Positions 1-7,955 of a stretch of 22,849 bases of DNA are shown here, piece by piece (positions within the stretch are counted from its first letter, which is position 1; every line of letters begins with the position of its first letter). The position numbers and the translations under genes were made by a program. The notes below the pieces were generated by a model that did not search any database, was not told the DNA's origin, and saw only the letters and a list, made by a program, of their open reading frames with translations. This DNA is from Streptomyces fulvoviolaceus (GTDB taxonomy: Bacteria; Actinomycetota; Actinomycetes; Streptomycetales; Streptomycetaceae): positions 1 to 22,849 of the forward strand of contig NZ_JOEY01000091.1 of NCBI RefSeq assembly GCF_000718165.1, written 5' to 3'.

Positions 1-4
1 GGAT

Positions 5-406
5 CTACCGGATTTCGGTCGCCTGGGACCACACCACCCGCCATTGGCCGTCGATGTTCTCGTAGCTGTCGGTGTGCCAGTACGTTGCGCGAGGGACCGG
101 ATGGCCGGCGAAGACCACCTCAAGCGTGGCCTGGTAGCGGATGACGGCGGCGTTCCCGTAGACGCGGACGTCGATGGCACCGGGCTCCCAAGCGACATAG
201 TCGATGCGTCCGGTCGCGATGGCCATGAGGTAGTCGTCCCTGGACAGCACCGCGCCGACGGGTGTGACGAGTTGGAAGTCCTGCGCGTGCAGATCGGACG
301 CTGCGGCGACATCACCCGCAACCAGCGCGCGGAGCCGGGTCCGCTCGACCACGCGGATCTGTTCCGCGACCGCGGGGATGGCCGGGACGTCGGCTGTCTG
401 TGCCAT
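5..406 (-). CDS. NTF2/SnoaL-like (DUF4440-type) protein
   Basis: A 133-residue cytosolic protein starting MAQTADVPAIPAV. The pattern is that of the NTF2/SnoaL-like superfamily: an N-terminal helix (EQIRVVERTRLRALVAGDV), then HAQDFQLVTPVGAVLSRDDYL, and a final strand pair ending DGQWRVVWSQATEI, which is typical of DUF4440 or ketosteroid-isomerase-like folds. These proteins are small alpha+beta barrels that bind or isomerise small hydrophobic molecules. The substrate cannot be read from sequence. The ATG at 404-406 was chosen because AGGAG lies 9 bases upstream; the open frame runs on to 517, but those 37 residues are low-complexity and lack a better ribosome site. It is divergent from the TetR gene at 573 and is a natural target for it (inference). 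The stop lies 5 bases from the window edge. Confidence 0.85.
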   Translation of the reverse strand: MAQTADVPAIPAVAEQIRVVERTRLRALVAGDVAAASDLHAQDFQLVTPVGAVLSRDDYLMAIATGRIDYVAWEPGAIDVRVYGNAAVIRYQATLEVVFAGHPVPRATYWHTDSYENIDGQWRVVWSQATEIR

Positions 407-510
407 GGGGTGTCGCTCCTGGTTCCGAGGGCGGGGATGTACTGACGGGCCCTTGCTCAGGCCGAACGGGGACCCGGCGATTGCGAGGCCGCATAGCGAG
501 TCGATCCGTG

Positions 511-554
511 TAGACAAGTTATCATCATTCGTCCAACTGGACTCCTTGCGTCTA
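511..554. promoter_or_regulatory. Possible TetR operator in the divergent intergenic region
   Basis: The 166-bp gap between the divergent SnoaL-like and TetR genes holds an inverted repeat at 531-542, GTCCA-AC-TGGAC. A wider TAGAC (511-515) and GTCTA (550-554) pair flanks it, although the two repeats do not share a centre. TetR regulators commonly bind such palindromes in the promoter they share with a divergent target. No convincing -35/-10 pair was identified. Confidence 0.35.
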
Positions 555-572
555 AAGCGTTATCGTCTCCGT

Positions 573-1166
573 ATGGCAGACGACCGGACCGGGCACATTC
601 TCGACACCGCGCTGACCGTTTTCAGTCAATACGGGTACGCCAAGACCACCATGCAGGACGTGGCCCGCGCCGCCGGGATGTCCCGGGCCGGGCTCTACCT
701 TCATTTCGCCAGCAAGGAAGATCTCTTCCGGGCAGGATCTCGAAGGGCCCACTCCCGGGCGCTCGGACACGTGGACGCGGCCCTCGCCGAGCGGGGCGAC
801 GTTCTGTCGCGAGTCGACGCCGCGATGGCCGCCTACTTCGAGGAACTGATGGCGCAGATCTCATCGAGCGTCCACGGCAGGGAACTGTTCGACGCCAGTC
901 TCACCGTCACAGGGGACATCGTCAGCGAAGCCAATGCCGCCCTGGCGGCCCGGTTGGCCTCCGCGCTGGACGCGGCCGCGACAGCGGGGGAGGTGCAGTT
1001 CTCGACCGCCGACGCAACCGCCGAGGACATCGCGCTCCTTCTCCTTGCCGTCGTGGACGGACTGAAGAAGACGAGCACGGACCCAGCGGTCTGGCGCGAG
1101 CGGAGGGCCCTGTTCCTACGTCTGATGCGCGGGGCAATCGCGCCACCCGGCGGCATCGGTTCATGA
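573..1166 (+). CDS. TetR/AcrR family transcriptional regulator
   Basis: A 197-residue protein of normal TetR length. Residues 1-58 form the classic N-terminal helix-turn-helix domain (ILDTALTVFSQYGYAKTTM, then VARAAGMSRAGLYLHFASKEDLF), which matches the TetR_N signature closely. The rest is an alpha-helical ligand-binding domain that cannot be assigned a ligand. The ATG at 573 gives the usual short lead before the HTH; an upstream extension of the open frame is a non-coding read-through. There is no obvious Shine-Dalgarno sequence before this ATG. The gene is divergent from the SnoaL-like gene, and its TGA (1164-1166) overlaps the ATG of the next ORF as ATGA. It probably represses its own promoter and the divergent gene, and perhaps controls the downstream esterase (inference from layout). 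Confidence 0.92.
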   Translation: MADDRTGHILDTALTVFSQYGYAKTTMQDVARAAGMSRAGLYLHFASKEDLFRAGSRRAHSRALGHVDAALAERGDVLSRVDAAMAAYFEELMAQISSSVHGRELFDASLTVTGDIVSEANAALAARLASALDAAATAGEVQFSTADATAEDIALLLLAVVDGLKKTSTDPAVWRERRALFLRLMRGAIAPPGGIGS

Positions 1167-1618
1167 CCGTCACCTCGCCCGGGGACACCTCGGGCCCCGG
1201 GCGCCCCCGCACATCATCGACAGCCCCTGCCGCGCACCCCTACCCGAAGCCGGAGAGAGCCACCGTGCTCAACACATCTGACCTGTCGGACCTGCCACGC
1301 GCCGAGTTCCCGGAACCATTTCGGGGGCATTTGGCGCCCGACGCCGTCCGCCACTGCGTTCGCCTGGAAGAGGTCGCATCCGACGACTCCCGGTTCCGGC
1401 GACCCCCAGCCCTCAGCACTGCCCCCGGTGACATCCGCCTTGACAACATGCGCGGGAGCAGATCCCCGGACATCCCGGCTTCCGGTGACGGGCGGCTGGT
1501 TTGCGACGCGAAGGCTACCGGCTGTGGCCATACGGTCGTGGTAACGGTCGCAGGGCACGGGAGTGCCAACGGCTTCCGTCATCACGTATCGGCGCCCTCC
1601 GCTAGGTGGCCGCGATGA
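1163..1618 (+). CDS. Hypothetical ORF between TetR and esterase, ATGA-coupled at both ends
   Basis: A 151-codon ORF exactly fills the gap between two confident genes. Its ATG overlaps the TetR stop (ATGA, 1163-1166) and its TGA overlaps the esterase ATG (ATGA, 1615-1618). An internal GTG at 1265 has a good ribosome site (GGAGAG at 1252-1257, 7-base spacing), so the protein could be 117 residues, starting VLNTSDLSDLPRAEF. Third positions are mostly G/C but less strictly than in the neighbours. I recognise no family: there is no signal peptide, membrane segment or catalytic motif, and the first 35 residues are low-complexity. It could be a real small protein, or a degraded gene whose frame happens to be open. 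The paired overlaps favour a real gene; the lack of recognisable similarity argues for caution. Confidence 0.45.
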   Translation: MTVTSPGDTSGPGRPRTSSTAPAAHPYPKPERATVLNTSDLSDLPRAEFPEPFRGHLAPDAVRHCVRLEEVASDDSRFRRPPALSTAPGDIRLDNMRGSRSPDIPASGDGRLVCDAKATGCGHTVVVTVAGHGSANGFRHHVSAPSARWPR

Positions 1619-3033
1619 GGGTGAGCACTGGCCTGGGTTGGGTTCGGGGCCTCGACGAAGGTGGCGTCGTGGCATTCAAGGGCATGCCGTACGCGGCGGC
1701 GCCGCAGGGAGCGTTGCGGTTCCGTCCACCGGTACCGGCGACGGCGTGGGACGGGGTCCGCGACTGCCTCGGCTTCGGCTCCGCCCCGCCCCAGCTGGCA
1801 CCTGCGCCAGGCGCGCCGCCGGCATGGCGGCCGGAGGCCGGGCTGGACTGCCTGACGGTGAACGTGTGGACCCCCGCCGCGGGCACGGCCGGGCTGCCGG
1901 TCATGGTGTGGATCTACGGCGGCCTGTGGAAGCACGGCTCGTCGAGCATGCCCCAGTACGACGCAGGCATGCTGGCCGCATCCGGGGTCGTCGTGGTGAC
2001 CTTCAACTACCGCGTCGGTTTCGAGGGCTTCGGGCATCTGCCCGGAGTCGCGGACAACCGAGGGCTGCGCGACCAGATCGCCGCCCTGGAATGGGTGCGG
2101 GACAACATCACCGCCTTCGGCGGCGACCCCGCCAATGTGACGGTCTTCGGTCAGTCCGCCGGTGCTGCCTCGACCGCCCTGCTCACGGCCGCACCAGCCG
2201 CGCAGGGCCTGTTTCGGCGCGCGATCGCCCAGAGCATCCCCTCCGGAGTCCGCACTATCGCCGAGGCCGAGGCCGTCACCGCAAGCATTGCGTCAGCCGC
2301 CGGCGTTCCGGCGACCCGGGACGGCTTCGCCGCCCTGCCGCCCGAGGCGATCCTGGCCGTCCAGGACGCGCCACTCCGCGACCGGGACGGGTTCACCGCC
2401 TTCGCTCCCGTCATCGACGGCGACGTCGTGACCGGGCCACCATGGATGGCGCTTCAGACGGGCGCGGGCCGGGATGTGGACCTGATCTGCGGGTTCACCA
2501 ACGAGGAGTACCGGGGCCAGGGCCCGCCGCCCCCGCCGGGAGTCGACCTCGCGATCGTCGCCGAAGCGCTCGGGCTCGAAAAGGAAGCGGCCATCGCCTA
2601 CCGGCGGGCCTCGCCCAGCGCCAGCGACGCCGACCTGTTCACCGTGATGCTGTCCGACGCGCTCATTCGGATGCCGACCACCTGGGTCGCAGAAGCCCAC
2701 GCCCGCGCGGGCGGGCGGACCTGGCTCTACGACCTCACCTGGCGCGGTCCCACGCTCGGCGCTGGCCACGGCATCGACATCTCCTTCGTCTTCGGCAACG
2801 CCACGACCCGCCAGGCCGCCCGGTTCCTCGGCTCCCCGCCGCCCGCCGACTTCGCCGACCTCTCCGAGCGCATCCGCAGAGCCTGGACGTCCTTCGCCGC
2901 CACCGGCGACCCTGGCTGGCCCCGATTCACCCCCGAACACCCCACCACCCGGATCTGGGACACACCGCCCACCGACGCCCGCTACCCGCTGGAGAGCTCC
3001 AGGCGCATCTGGCAGGACATCACACCGCGATAG
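1615..3033 (+). CDS. Carboxylesterase type B (alpha/beta hydrolase)
   Basis: A 472-residue type-B carboxylesterase of the para-nitrobenzyl esterase and cholinesterase family, which hydrolyses carboxylic esters. Family landmarks appear in order: GMPYAAAP near residue 26, LTVNVWTP near 83, the oxyanion region VWIYGGLWKHGS near 100, NYRVGFEGF near 134, NRGLRDQ and FGGDP, and the nucleophile elbow FGQSAGA with Ser181. The usual residue before Ser is Glu; here it is Gln. The acid is probably Glu297 or Glu298 (GFTNEEYR) and the base His385 in GAGHGIDISFVFGN. There is no signal peptide, so it is probably cytosolic. The ATG at 1615 was chosen over a GTG at 1606 because AGGTGG lies 5 bases upstream and it overlaps the preceding stop. 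Its place behind a TetR gene suggests ligand-induced expression (inference). Confidence 0.93.
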   Translation: MRVSTGLGWVRGLDEGGVVAFKGMPYAAAPQGALRFRPPVPATAWDGVRDCLGFGSAPPQLAPAPGAPPAWRPEAGLDCLTVNVWTPAAGTAGLPVMVWIYGGLWKHGSSSMPQYDAGMLAASGVVVVTFNYRVGFEGFGHLPGVADNRGLRDQIAALEWVRDNITAFGGDPANVTVFGQSAGAASTALLTAAPAAQGLFRRAIAQSIPSGVRTIAEAEAVTASIASAAGVPATRDGFAALPPEAILAVQDAPLRDRDGFTAFAPVIDGDVVTGPPWMALQTGAGRDVDLICGFTNEEYRGQGPPPPPGVDLAIVAEALGLEKEAAIAYRRASPSASDADLFTVMLSDALIRMPTTWVAEAHARAGGRTWLYDLTWRGPTLGAGHGIDISFVFGNATTRQAARFLGSPPPADFADLSERIRRAWTSFAATGDPGWPRFTPEHPTTRIWDTPPTDARYPLESSRRIWQDITPR

Positions 3034-3402
3034 CTGTTCATGCTCTGCATGCCGCTTCCTGTCGAGGGGCGCCGAGGCCATCGCCTCGCGACGCCGAAGG
3101 CGCCCTTGACGGGACTCTCCGGCTCTCATCGTGACCAAGCGGGCCGCCCTGCAGAATCACATCCCCACCCGGCGACACGAGTGAGTGACATCAGCCCTCA
3201 CCAGCATCGATCATGTCGGGCGCCGCAGAACGACTTCCTGAGTCACCGCGAAACGACTCTCGCCGAAGGACACAGTCACCCAGGCAAGAGCATGGCTGCA
3301 CCGGTCACCGGCTGTTGTCACCGGGGGCGAGTAGGCTGGTGACCTCGGCGATGGGCCGGTTCGGTGTCTCCGAGCGCGACGGTCGTCCGGGCACTGGTGA
3401 GG
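3034..3402. other. Intergenic region between two convergent genes
   Basis: This is the 369-bp gap between the esterase stop and the end of the minus-strand LAL regulator. No ORF here has recognisable similarity or good codon bias. It contains nested inverted repeats just after the esterase (see terminator) and GGTCACC/GGTGACC inverted copies at 3303-3309 and 3338-3344, near the end of the LAL gene. Nothing else was seen. Confidence 0.6.
3067..3105 (+). terminator. Possible terminator after the esterase
   Basis: Two nested inverted repeats: outer arms GGGCGCC (3067-3073) and GGCGCCC (3099-3105), inner arms CGAGGC (3073-3078) and GCCTCG (3083-3088) around a CATC loop. There is no T-tract, which is common for terminators in high-GC actinobacteria. 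The position, 34 bases after the esterase stop, fits. Confidence 0.35.
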
Positions 3403-6246
3403 TCAGTTGGTGTCTCCAGACCCGGTTGTCTTGTCGCGCAGCTTGGTCCGGGTCTGGAGGGCGGCGAGGGCAGCCCTTGAAGTGACGCCGGTCTTGCGGT
3501 AGATGCGAGCCAGATGAGACTCGACCGTACGGGGGCTGAGGTAGAACCGTGCGGCGATGGCGGGGGTGGTCAGGCCTTCGGCGATCACGGCGGCGATCTC
3601 CCGTTCGCGAGGAGTGAGAGACGCAAACACGGCGTCGGGCCCGACGCCGGCCGCCCTCGTGCCGAGCACGGCAGGGCGGAACGCGTCCGCCAGGCCTGTC
3701 AGTTGAAGTGCACCGCCGGTCGCAGCGAGGTCCCGGGCGCGTTCCAACATGGCGCCCGCGCGCTCCGGGTGGCCGGTCGACGCGGTCAGTGGGGCGCCGA
3801 GCAGCAGGCTGAACGCCTCCCACCGGGCCGCTCCGCCACGGGACGCCAACTCCGCGGCCTCCTCGAACAGCTCAGCCGCCCTCGCCGTGTCGCCGTCAGC
3901 GCGCTCGATGTGGGCCGCGCTGCGCAGCGCCGAGGCCCGCTGTGAGGGCAAGTCCAGCTGATCCGCCTCCTTGCGGGCACGCTCCGCCCAGGTCCTGGCA
4001 CCCTCCGTGTCACCCGTGGCCAGGGCAGAGCTGACGAGGATCTCCAGGAAGAGCGGGCGCATGGACGGCTGAAGCAGGTTCAGGTCGTCGCCTCCGGCCC
4101 GGAGGAGGGCAGTCTTGGCGCGCTGCGGGTCGCCGGCGTGAATCGCCACGTAGCCGAGCATGCACCAGGCGATGGACGCCCACCAATTGGTGCCGGCACC
4201 GGCCGCCGCAACCGCTTCCTCGGCTACCGCGAGCGGGGTCCGGTCGTCGTACGGAAGGGCGGGGACCAAGGTATGAGCCTTGGTGCCAAGGACGAAGGCA
4301 AGCAGCTCGTCACTGCCGATGCCGCGGGCGATGGTCTCGGCCTCGTCTGCTAATTCCACGGCCGAGTCGAGCCGGAGGGTCTGTGTATGGACATGCGCCT
4401 TGCACAGCAGCAGGTGCGGTAGGACGTAGAGTCGGCCGCCGCGCCGGGCGATGGCCAGGCCGCGGTCGGCGTGCCGTTCGGCATCGGCGTACCGCTCTAG
4501 GAACGCCTCCGCCCAGCCGAGGCGAGCCAGTGACTCGCAGAGGCTCGCGAGGTCGTGATCGGTCAGAGCGTCGACGAGCTCCGCCGCCCGGTCGGTGGCC
4601 TCCCGGGCGGCGGGCATCTCTCCTTCGTACGACTCCCCCAGCGCCGAGACCGCGAGCGCGCCGGCCTCGGCCGCGTCGTCGCCCAGGGAGCGGGCCAGGT
4701 CGAGGGCGCGGGCCACGTCGGCACGCACCTGCGGGTAGGCGGTGGCGTGCGGCGCGGACGAACCCAGCTCCAGGCCGAGTTCGACGGCGTCGGGGGACGG
4801 TGGTCCAGGCGTACGGGAGAGCTCACGGCGGAGCAGCGCGACCGCCTCGACGTAACGCCCGAGGTGACGCTCCATCACGGCACAGAGCGTCACGGCGGAA
4901 GCTCGCACGCCGGTCGCACCCGCTTCGCCCGGTGGTGACATAGCGATCACCTCGTGGAGCAGGTCCCGGCTCTCCTGCAGCCCTCCGCACACGCCCAGGG
5001 CTCGGGCGCGTCGTAGCATCAGATCGCGGCGCAGCGTGTCGTGCTGTGGCTGGTCGGGGAGGTGCCTGAGGGCGACGCCCAGCCAGTGTGCGCTGCTCGC
5101 GGGTGCGGTGGCGGCGGATCGTTCGGCCGCTTCGGTCAGTACGGCGACGGCCTGCGGGTCCCAAGCGGTCAGTGAACTCTCGACGTGGTGAGCGCGTTCG
5201 GAGGCGGGGGCTCCAGCGTGGGCCAGTCCGGCAGCGGCGAGACGGTGGAATCGGATGCGCGACTGCGGATCGGTGCTCTCGTGAACGAGCGTGCGCAACA
5301 CTGGATGGCGCAACGTCCACTGCCCGCCGGGGCCTGAACGCAGCAGATCGCGGCGGGACAGCGCCTGCAGGTCCGCGTTGACCTCGGCCTCGTCCTGGCC
5401 GGTCACCACAGCCAGCAGGGCGGTGGTGCCATGGTCGCCGAGGACGGCCACCGCCTCGACTGTACGGCGCTGCGCGACGGTCAACGGCGTCAGTTCGTCG
5501 AGCAGGAGGGAGCCGAGACCGGCGGAGTGCACTGGTGAGCCGTGCCCCCGGGCCTGTCCGGTCTGTTCGGCCTGCGAGAGGGCGAGGAAGTACAGCGGAT
5601 TGCCGTCGCTGGCGGCGTACAGTTCGGCGGCCCGGCCGGGCTTCAGACCGGGGGCCAGGACCTCGACGCACGCGCGCTCGGTGAGCGGTCCGAGGTCCAG
5701 CCGGTGCACCGTGCCCATGTCGATCCCCCGAGTGAGCGCGGCCGCGAGGGAGGCCGTGGTCTGACGGTCGCGGCGGGCCATGACGATCACGACCGGGGCG
5801 CGCGGGGGATGGCGGACCAGGTGGTCGAGGAGCTCCAGGGACGCGGGGTCCGCCCAGTGCAGGTCGTCCAGCGCTACGACGAGCCCAGAGCGGGGACCGG
5901 TCCGGGCGATCCGTACGAGCAGCTTCGCGACGGACCGGTACAGCCGGAACCGGTCCCCGACCCCGTCACCGGCGCCCTGATCTGTCAACTCCATGTCATG
6001 GTCGGCGAGTGCATCGCTGAACGGCTGGTAAGGGATGTGCTGTTCGTACTCGGTGGCCCGGCCACGCAGCACCGTCATCCCCCGGGTTTTCGCCCGTCGG
6101 CAGAACTCCGTCATGAGCCGGCTCTTGCCGATGCCCGCGGCCCCGGCAATGTCCACGACGGCCGAACCGTCGTCCTCACCGAGTGTCCGGTCGAGCACCG
6201 CGTCCAGACGCTCCAGCTCGGCCGTTCGGCTCACCAGCGGAGTCAC
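3403..6246 (-). CDS. Large ATP-binding LuxR-type (LAL) transcriptional regulator with a TTA codon
   Basis: A 947-residue LAL regulator. The N-terminal AAA/STAND ATPase has Walker A GAAGIGKS (residues 35-42) and Walker B LVVALDDLHWAD (122-133). A long helical middle with TPR-like repeats follows, and a LuxR helix-turn-helix lies at 877-931 (LTPREREIAAVIAEGLTTPAIA, then LSPRTVESHLARIYRKTGV). LAL proteins of this size are usually transcriptional activators, often of secondary-metabolite or catabolic genes, with DNA binding switched by ATP and an unknown ligand. The GTG at 6246 has GAGG about 8 bases upstream. Leu632 is encoded by TTA (minus-strand codon at 4351-4353), the only in-frame TTA I found, so translation may need the bldA tRNA. 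The second LAL gene at 8126 is a clear paralogue. Confidence 0.95.
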   Translation of the reverse strand: MTPLVSRTAELERLDAVLDRTLGEDDGSAVVDIAGAAGIGKSRLMTEFCRRAKTRGMTVLRGRATEYEQHIPYQPFSDALADHDMELTDQGAGDGVGDRFRLYRSVAKLLVRIARTGPRSGLVVALDDLHWADPASLELLDHLVRHPPRAPVVIVMARRDRQTTASLAAALTRGIDMGTVHRLDLGPLTERACVEVLAPGLKPGRAAELYAASDGNPLYFLALSQAEQTGQARGHGSPVHSAGLGSLLLDELTPLTVAQRRTVEAVAVLGDHGTTALLAVVTGQDEAEVNADLQALSRRDLLRSGPGGQWTLRHPVLRTLVHESTDPQSRIRFHRLAAAGLAHAGAPASERAHHVESSLTAWDPQAVAVLTEAAERSAATAPASSAHWLGVALRHLPDQPQHDTLRRDLMLRRARALGVCGGLQESRDLLHEVIAMSPPGEAGATGVRASAVTLCAVMERHLGRYVEAVALLRRELSRTPGPPSPDAVELGLELGSSAPHATAYPQVRADVARALDLARSLGDDAAEAGALAVSALGESYEGEMPAAREATDRAAELVDALTDHDLASLCESLARLGWAEAFLERYADAERHADRGLAIARRGGRLYVLPHLLLCKAHVHTQTLRLDSAVELADEAETIARGIGSDELLAFVLGTKAHTLVPALPYDDRTPLAVAEEAVAAAGAGTNWWASIAWCMLGYVAIHAGDPQRAKTALLRAGGDDLNLLQPSMRPLFLEILVSSALATGDTEGARTWAERARKEADQLDLPSQRASALRSAAHIERADGDTARAAELFEEAAELASRGGAARWEAFSLLLGAPLTASTGHPERAGAMLERARDLAATGGALQLTGLADAFRPAVLGTRAAGVGPDAVFASLTPREREIAAVIAEGLTTPAIAARFYLSPRTVESHLARIYRKTGVTSRAALAALQTRTKLRDKTTGSGDTN

Positions 6247-6290
6247 ATCCCCACCTCACTTCCCCACGGCCACTCAACCGTCGAGAACTT

Positions 6291-6320
6291 TTCATACGAC
6301 AATTCAACAATCCTAGGCAA
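6291..6320 (-). promoter_or_regulatory. Possible promoter of the left LAL gene
   Basis: An AT-rich island lies 45-75 bases upstream of the GTG start. Read on the minus strand it offers TTGCCT (6315-6320) and TATGAA (6291-6296) separated by 18 bases. This resembles a housekeeping-type -35/-10 pair, but it is judged only by eye. Confidence 0.3.
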
Positions 6321-6433
6321 ACTCTTGTGCGGCTTCCCGGATGCACCGCGTCCATCGCATCAAGAAGTGAGAGGAGGCGGAGTCGAGCCGGCACAGCCGG
6401 CATGCGCCAGGACGGGTAACCCATCAACATCAC

Positions 6434-6466
6434 GGGCTCCAGCGGTCCTGTGACACCGCTGAGCCC
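6434..6466. terminator. Strong hairpin, terminator-like
   Basis: GGGCTCCAGCGGT (6434-6446) pairs with ACCGCTGAGCCC (6455-6466) with one bulged base, around an 8-base loop, giving a 12-bp stem. There is no T-tract. It sits about 190 bases upstream of the left LAL start, so it could insulate that gene from read-through. The direction is unknown. Confidence 0.4.
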
Positions 6467-6711
6467 CGAAGACCCGAGAGAAGTGGCCGCTTGTCAGCTG
6501 CTCGCGCCCGGGAGGATGAGGGTGACACGGGAGCGGCCCACCTCTCACATGCAAGGCAGCGACGCATCCTCCCCAGCCCGACCGTTGGGTCGGGGCCACC
6601 GGCCGCCCGCAGGCACTGCGAGTCGACGGTGCCGGCCGTCGGCTCCACGTCGAGACCGTCGGTCCGAAAGACCCGAGCCGCGCAACCGTTCGGTGGAACT
6701 CAACTGTCAGA

Positions 6712-6737
6712 TCCTCCTCACGACGGCGGGAGGAGGA
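6712..6737. repeat. Inverted repeat, 8-bp arms
   Basis: TCCTCCTC (6712-6719) and GAGGAGGA (6730-6737) are perfect complements around a 10-base loop. It may be a weak terminator or a chance purine/pyrimidine tract. Confidence 0.3.
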
Positions 6738-7013
6738 GTAGACCCAAACTTCAGGCAGGGAAGTCGGGATGTCGAGCACGGACCGACCGCGCGCAACGAT
6801 CCGTCACTGAGCCCCGGTCAGGCGACGTCTTCTGGAAAGATAGCCTGCTCCCCCTACGCGTTCGCATGGCGGTTCATACCACTTTCCGGGTGGAGAATAT
6901 GTCGTTCAGTCATATGTGCCAGGGCTGCCGTCGTTCCTAGCGTATCGGCCGGGAGAGTACCCAGACCCCTGGGCATGTCCCGGTACACCGGCCCGCGCGA
7001 CATCGGCGACGCC

Positions 7014-7190
7014 GAGGACGGCTCCCCAAGAATTGTCGAGGAGCTCACCCTCCCCGCCACCGGCCGCCGCGTCGTCACCGACCTAGCCGACATCAACGTC
7101 ACCCCGGACGGCATGCACCTGGTCGAGGTCGCCTCCGGCACAACGCCCCACGAGGTCCGGGCGGCAACCGTCCCTGACCTGCTCGTGCCC
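7014..7190 (+). pseudogene. 3-oxoacid CoA-transferase subunit B, C-terminal fragment
   Basis: The frame reads EDGSPRIVEELTLPATGRRV, then VTDLADINVTPDGMHLVEVA and SGTTPHEVRAATVPDLLV. This follows the C-terminal end of the B subunit of 3-oxoacid (succinyl-CoA or 3-oxoadipate) CoA-transferases, where a block like KIVKELTLPVTG, VVxRIVTDL, VLELAPGVT and EVRAKTG is conserved. The catalytic Glu region and the whole N-terminus are absent. A few residues seem deleted between ATGRR and VVTDL, where intact proteins have about six more. It is followed within 30 bases by a different remnant. It is a relic of a degradative gene and not functional. Confidence 0.75.
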
Positions 7191-7213
7191 GACGGCGGCG
7201 GGCAGCGTGTCCG

Positions 7214-7303
7214 ATGGCACCGTGCTGCATCAACTACCAGGCCGAAGGCCGTATGACCGCCGGGGATGCGGTGATCAGCGTGGACACCAAGACGAAGCCG
7301 TAA
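7214..7303 (+). pseudogene. ISAzo13-type transposase fragment
   Basis: A short frame ends INYQAEGRMTAGDAVISVDTKTKP and stops at TAA (7301-7303). The block AGxPVISVDTKKKE is a hallmark of ISAzo13-family DDE transposases, where ISVDTKKKE includes a catalytic Asp. Here only about 25 residues are left and the frame stops straight after TKTKP. It is a scrap of an insertion sequence without visible ends. The identification rests on one motif. Confidence 0.6.
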
Positions 7304-7955
7304 AGGCGTCGGAGGCGGCAGCGGCCTCGCGCAGCGTGGCGGCGGCGGCCGGGACGCTGCCCTCGATGTCGTCTCGAACACGATCCGATCGACGATCGGG
7401 CGGCGGTGACAGCCCAGCGGATGGGCAGGAGCGAACTACGGCCGCGGCGGCAACAGAGCGGAGAATTGATCCCGCAGCGGTTCGGATCAGCCATGTTGGC
7501 GGCACGGGCACAGGTCCTCCACGATCACAGAGCGTCAGCAACTCCATAATCACGGAACTTGCGCGTGCCCCACTCCTGCCTGCTGCTTCCGCCGCCAATA
7601 CGCGCGACCTCTCAGTAACTACTCAACCGGTTACGCAAATTCACCGAGCGGGAGCTCTGCGGGCAACGTTGCCGGTGGGGCGGTTTAGTGTGCTGTCACG
7701 TCTGATGATCTGCGATCGACGACCAACGGGTAGAGCCCGCCATGGTGGACATGTTGTTGACTGAAAAACTCCCCACCGCCACGACGCGGGCAGCTCCTTC
7801 TCGTAGGCCGCCGCCGACGACATCGTTCTGGCCGCCGAGCAGATCGACATGGTCAAAAACCTCTCCGGCCTGCGGCGACGCAAACGACTGGCATGCGCCT
7901 GATGGAACGCTGCCCAGCCACATACCGGCTCGGGCCCGCACAGAAGGAAAATCCG
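7304..7955. other. Decayed DNA between remnants, upstream of the right LAL gene
   Basis: About 650 bp without a supported gene. Several frames are open for 100-190 codons but their translations are low-complexity and match nothing I know. A 31-codon frame at about 7807-7902, reading DDIVLAAEQIDMVKNLSGLR, looks protein-like and may be the tail of another lost gene, but I cannot name it. Confidence 0.4.

Larger units (their letters stand above)
6321..7013. other. Non-coding stretch upstream of the left LAL gene
   Basis: About 690 bp with no ORF of convincing codon bias or similarity on either strand. It contains two hairpins (6434-6466 and 6712-6737, listed separately) and an AT-richer patch around 6840-6950 with CATATG. 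It looks like decayed DNA leading into the gene fragments that start near 7014. Confidence 0.5.

Noticed and set aside
1563..3134. A 523-codon plus-strand frame overlapping the esterase
   Set aside because: Arg/Gly/Pro-rich translation in another frame of the esterase, with no family similarity. It is a shadow caused by high GC.
6450..7256. A 268-codon plus-strand ORF as a real gene
   Set aside because: Only its last third resembles a protein (the CoA-transferase relic). The first two thirds are low-complexity, so it is annotated as a pseudogene fragment.
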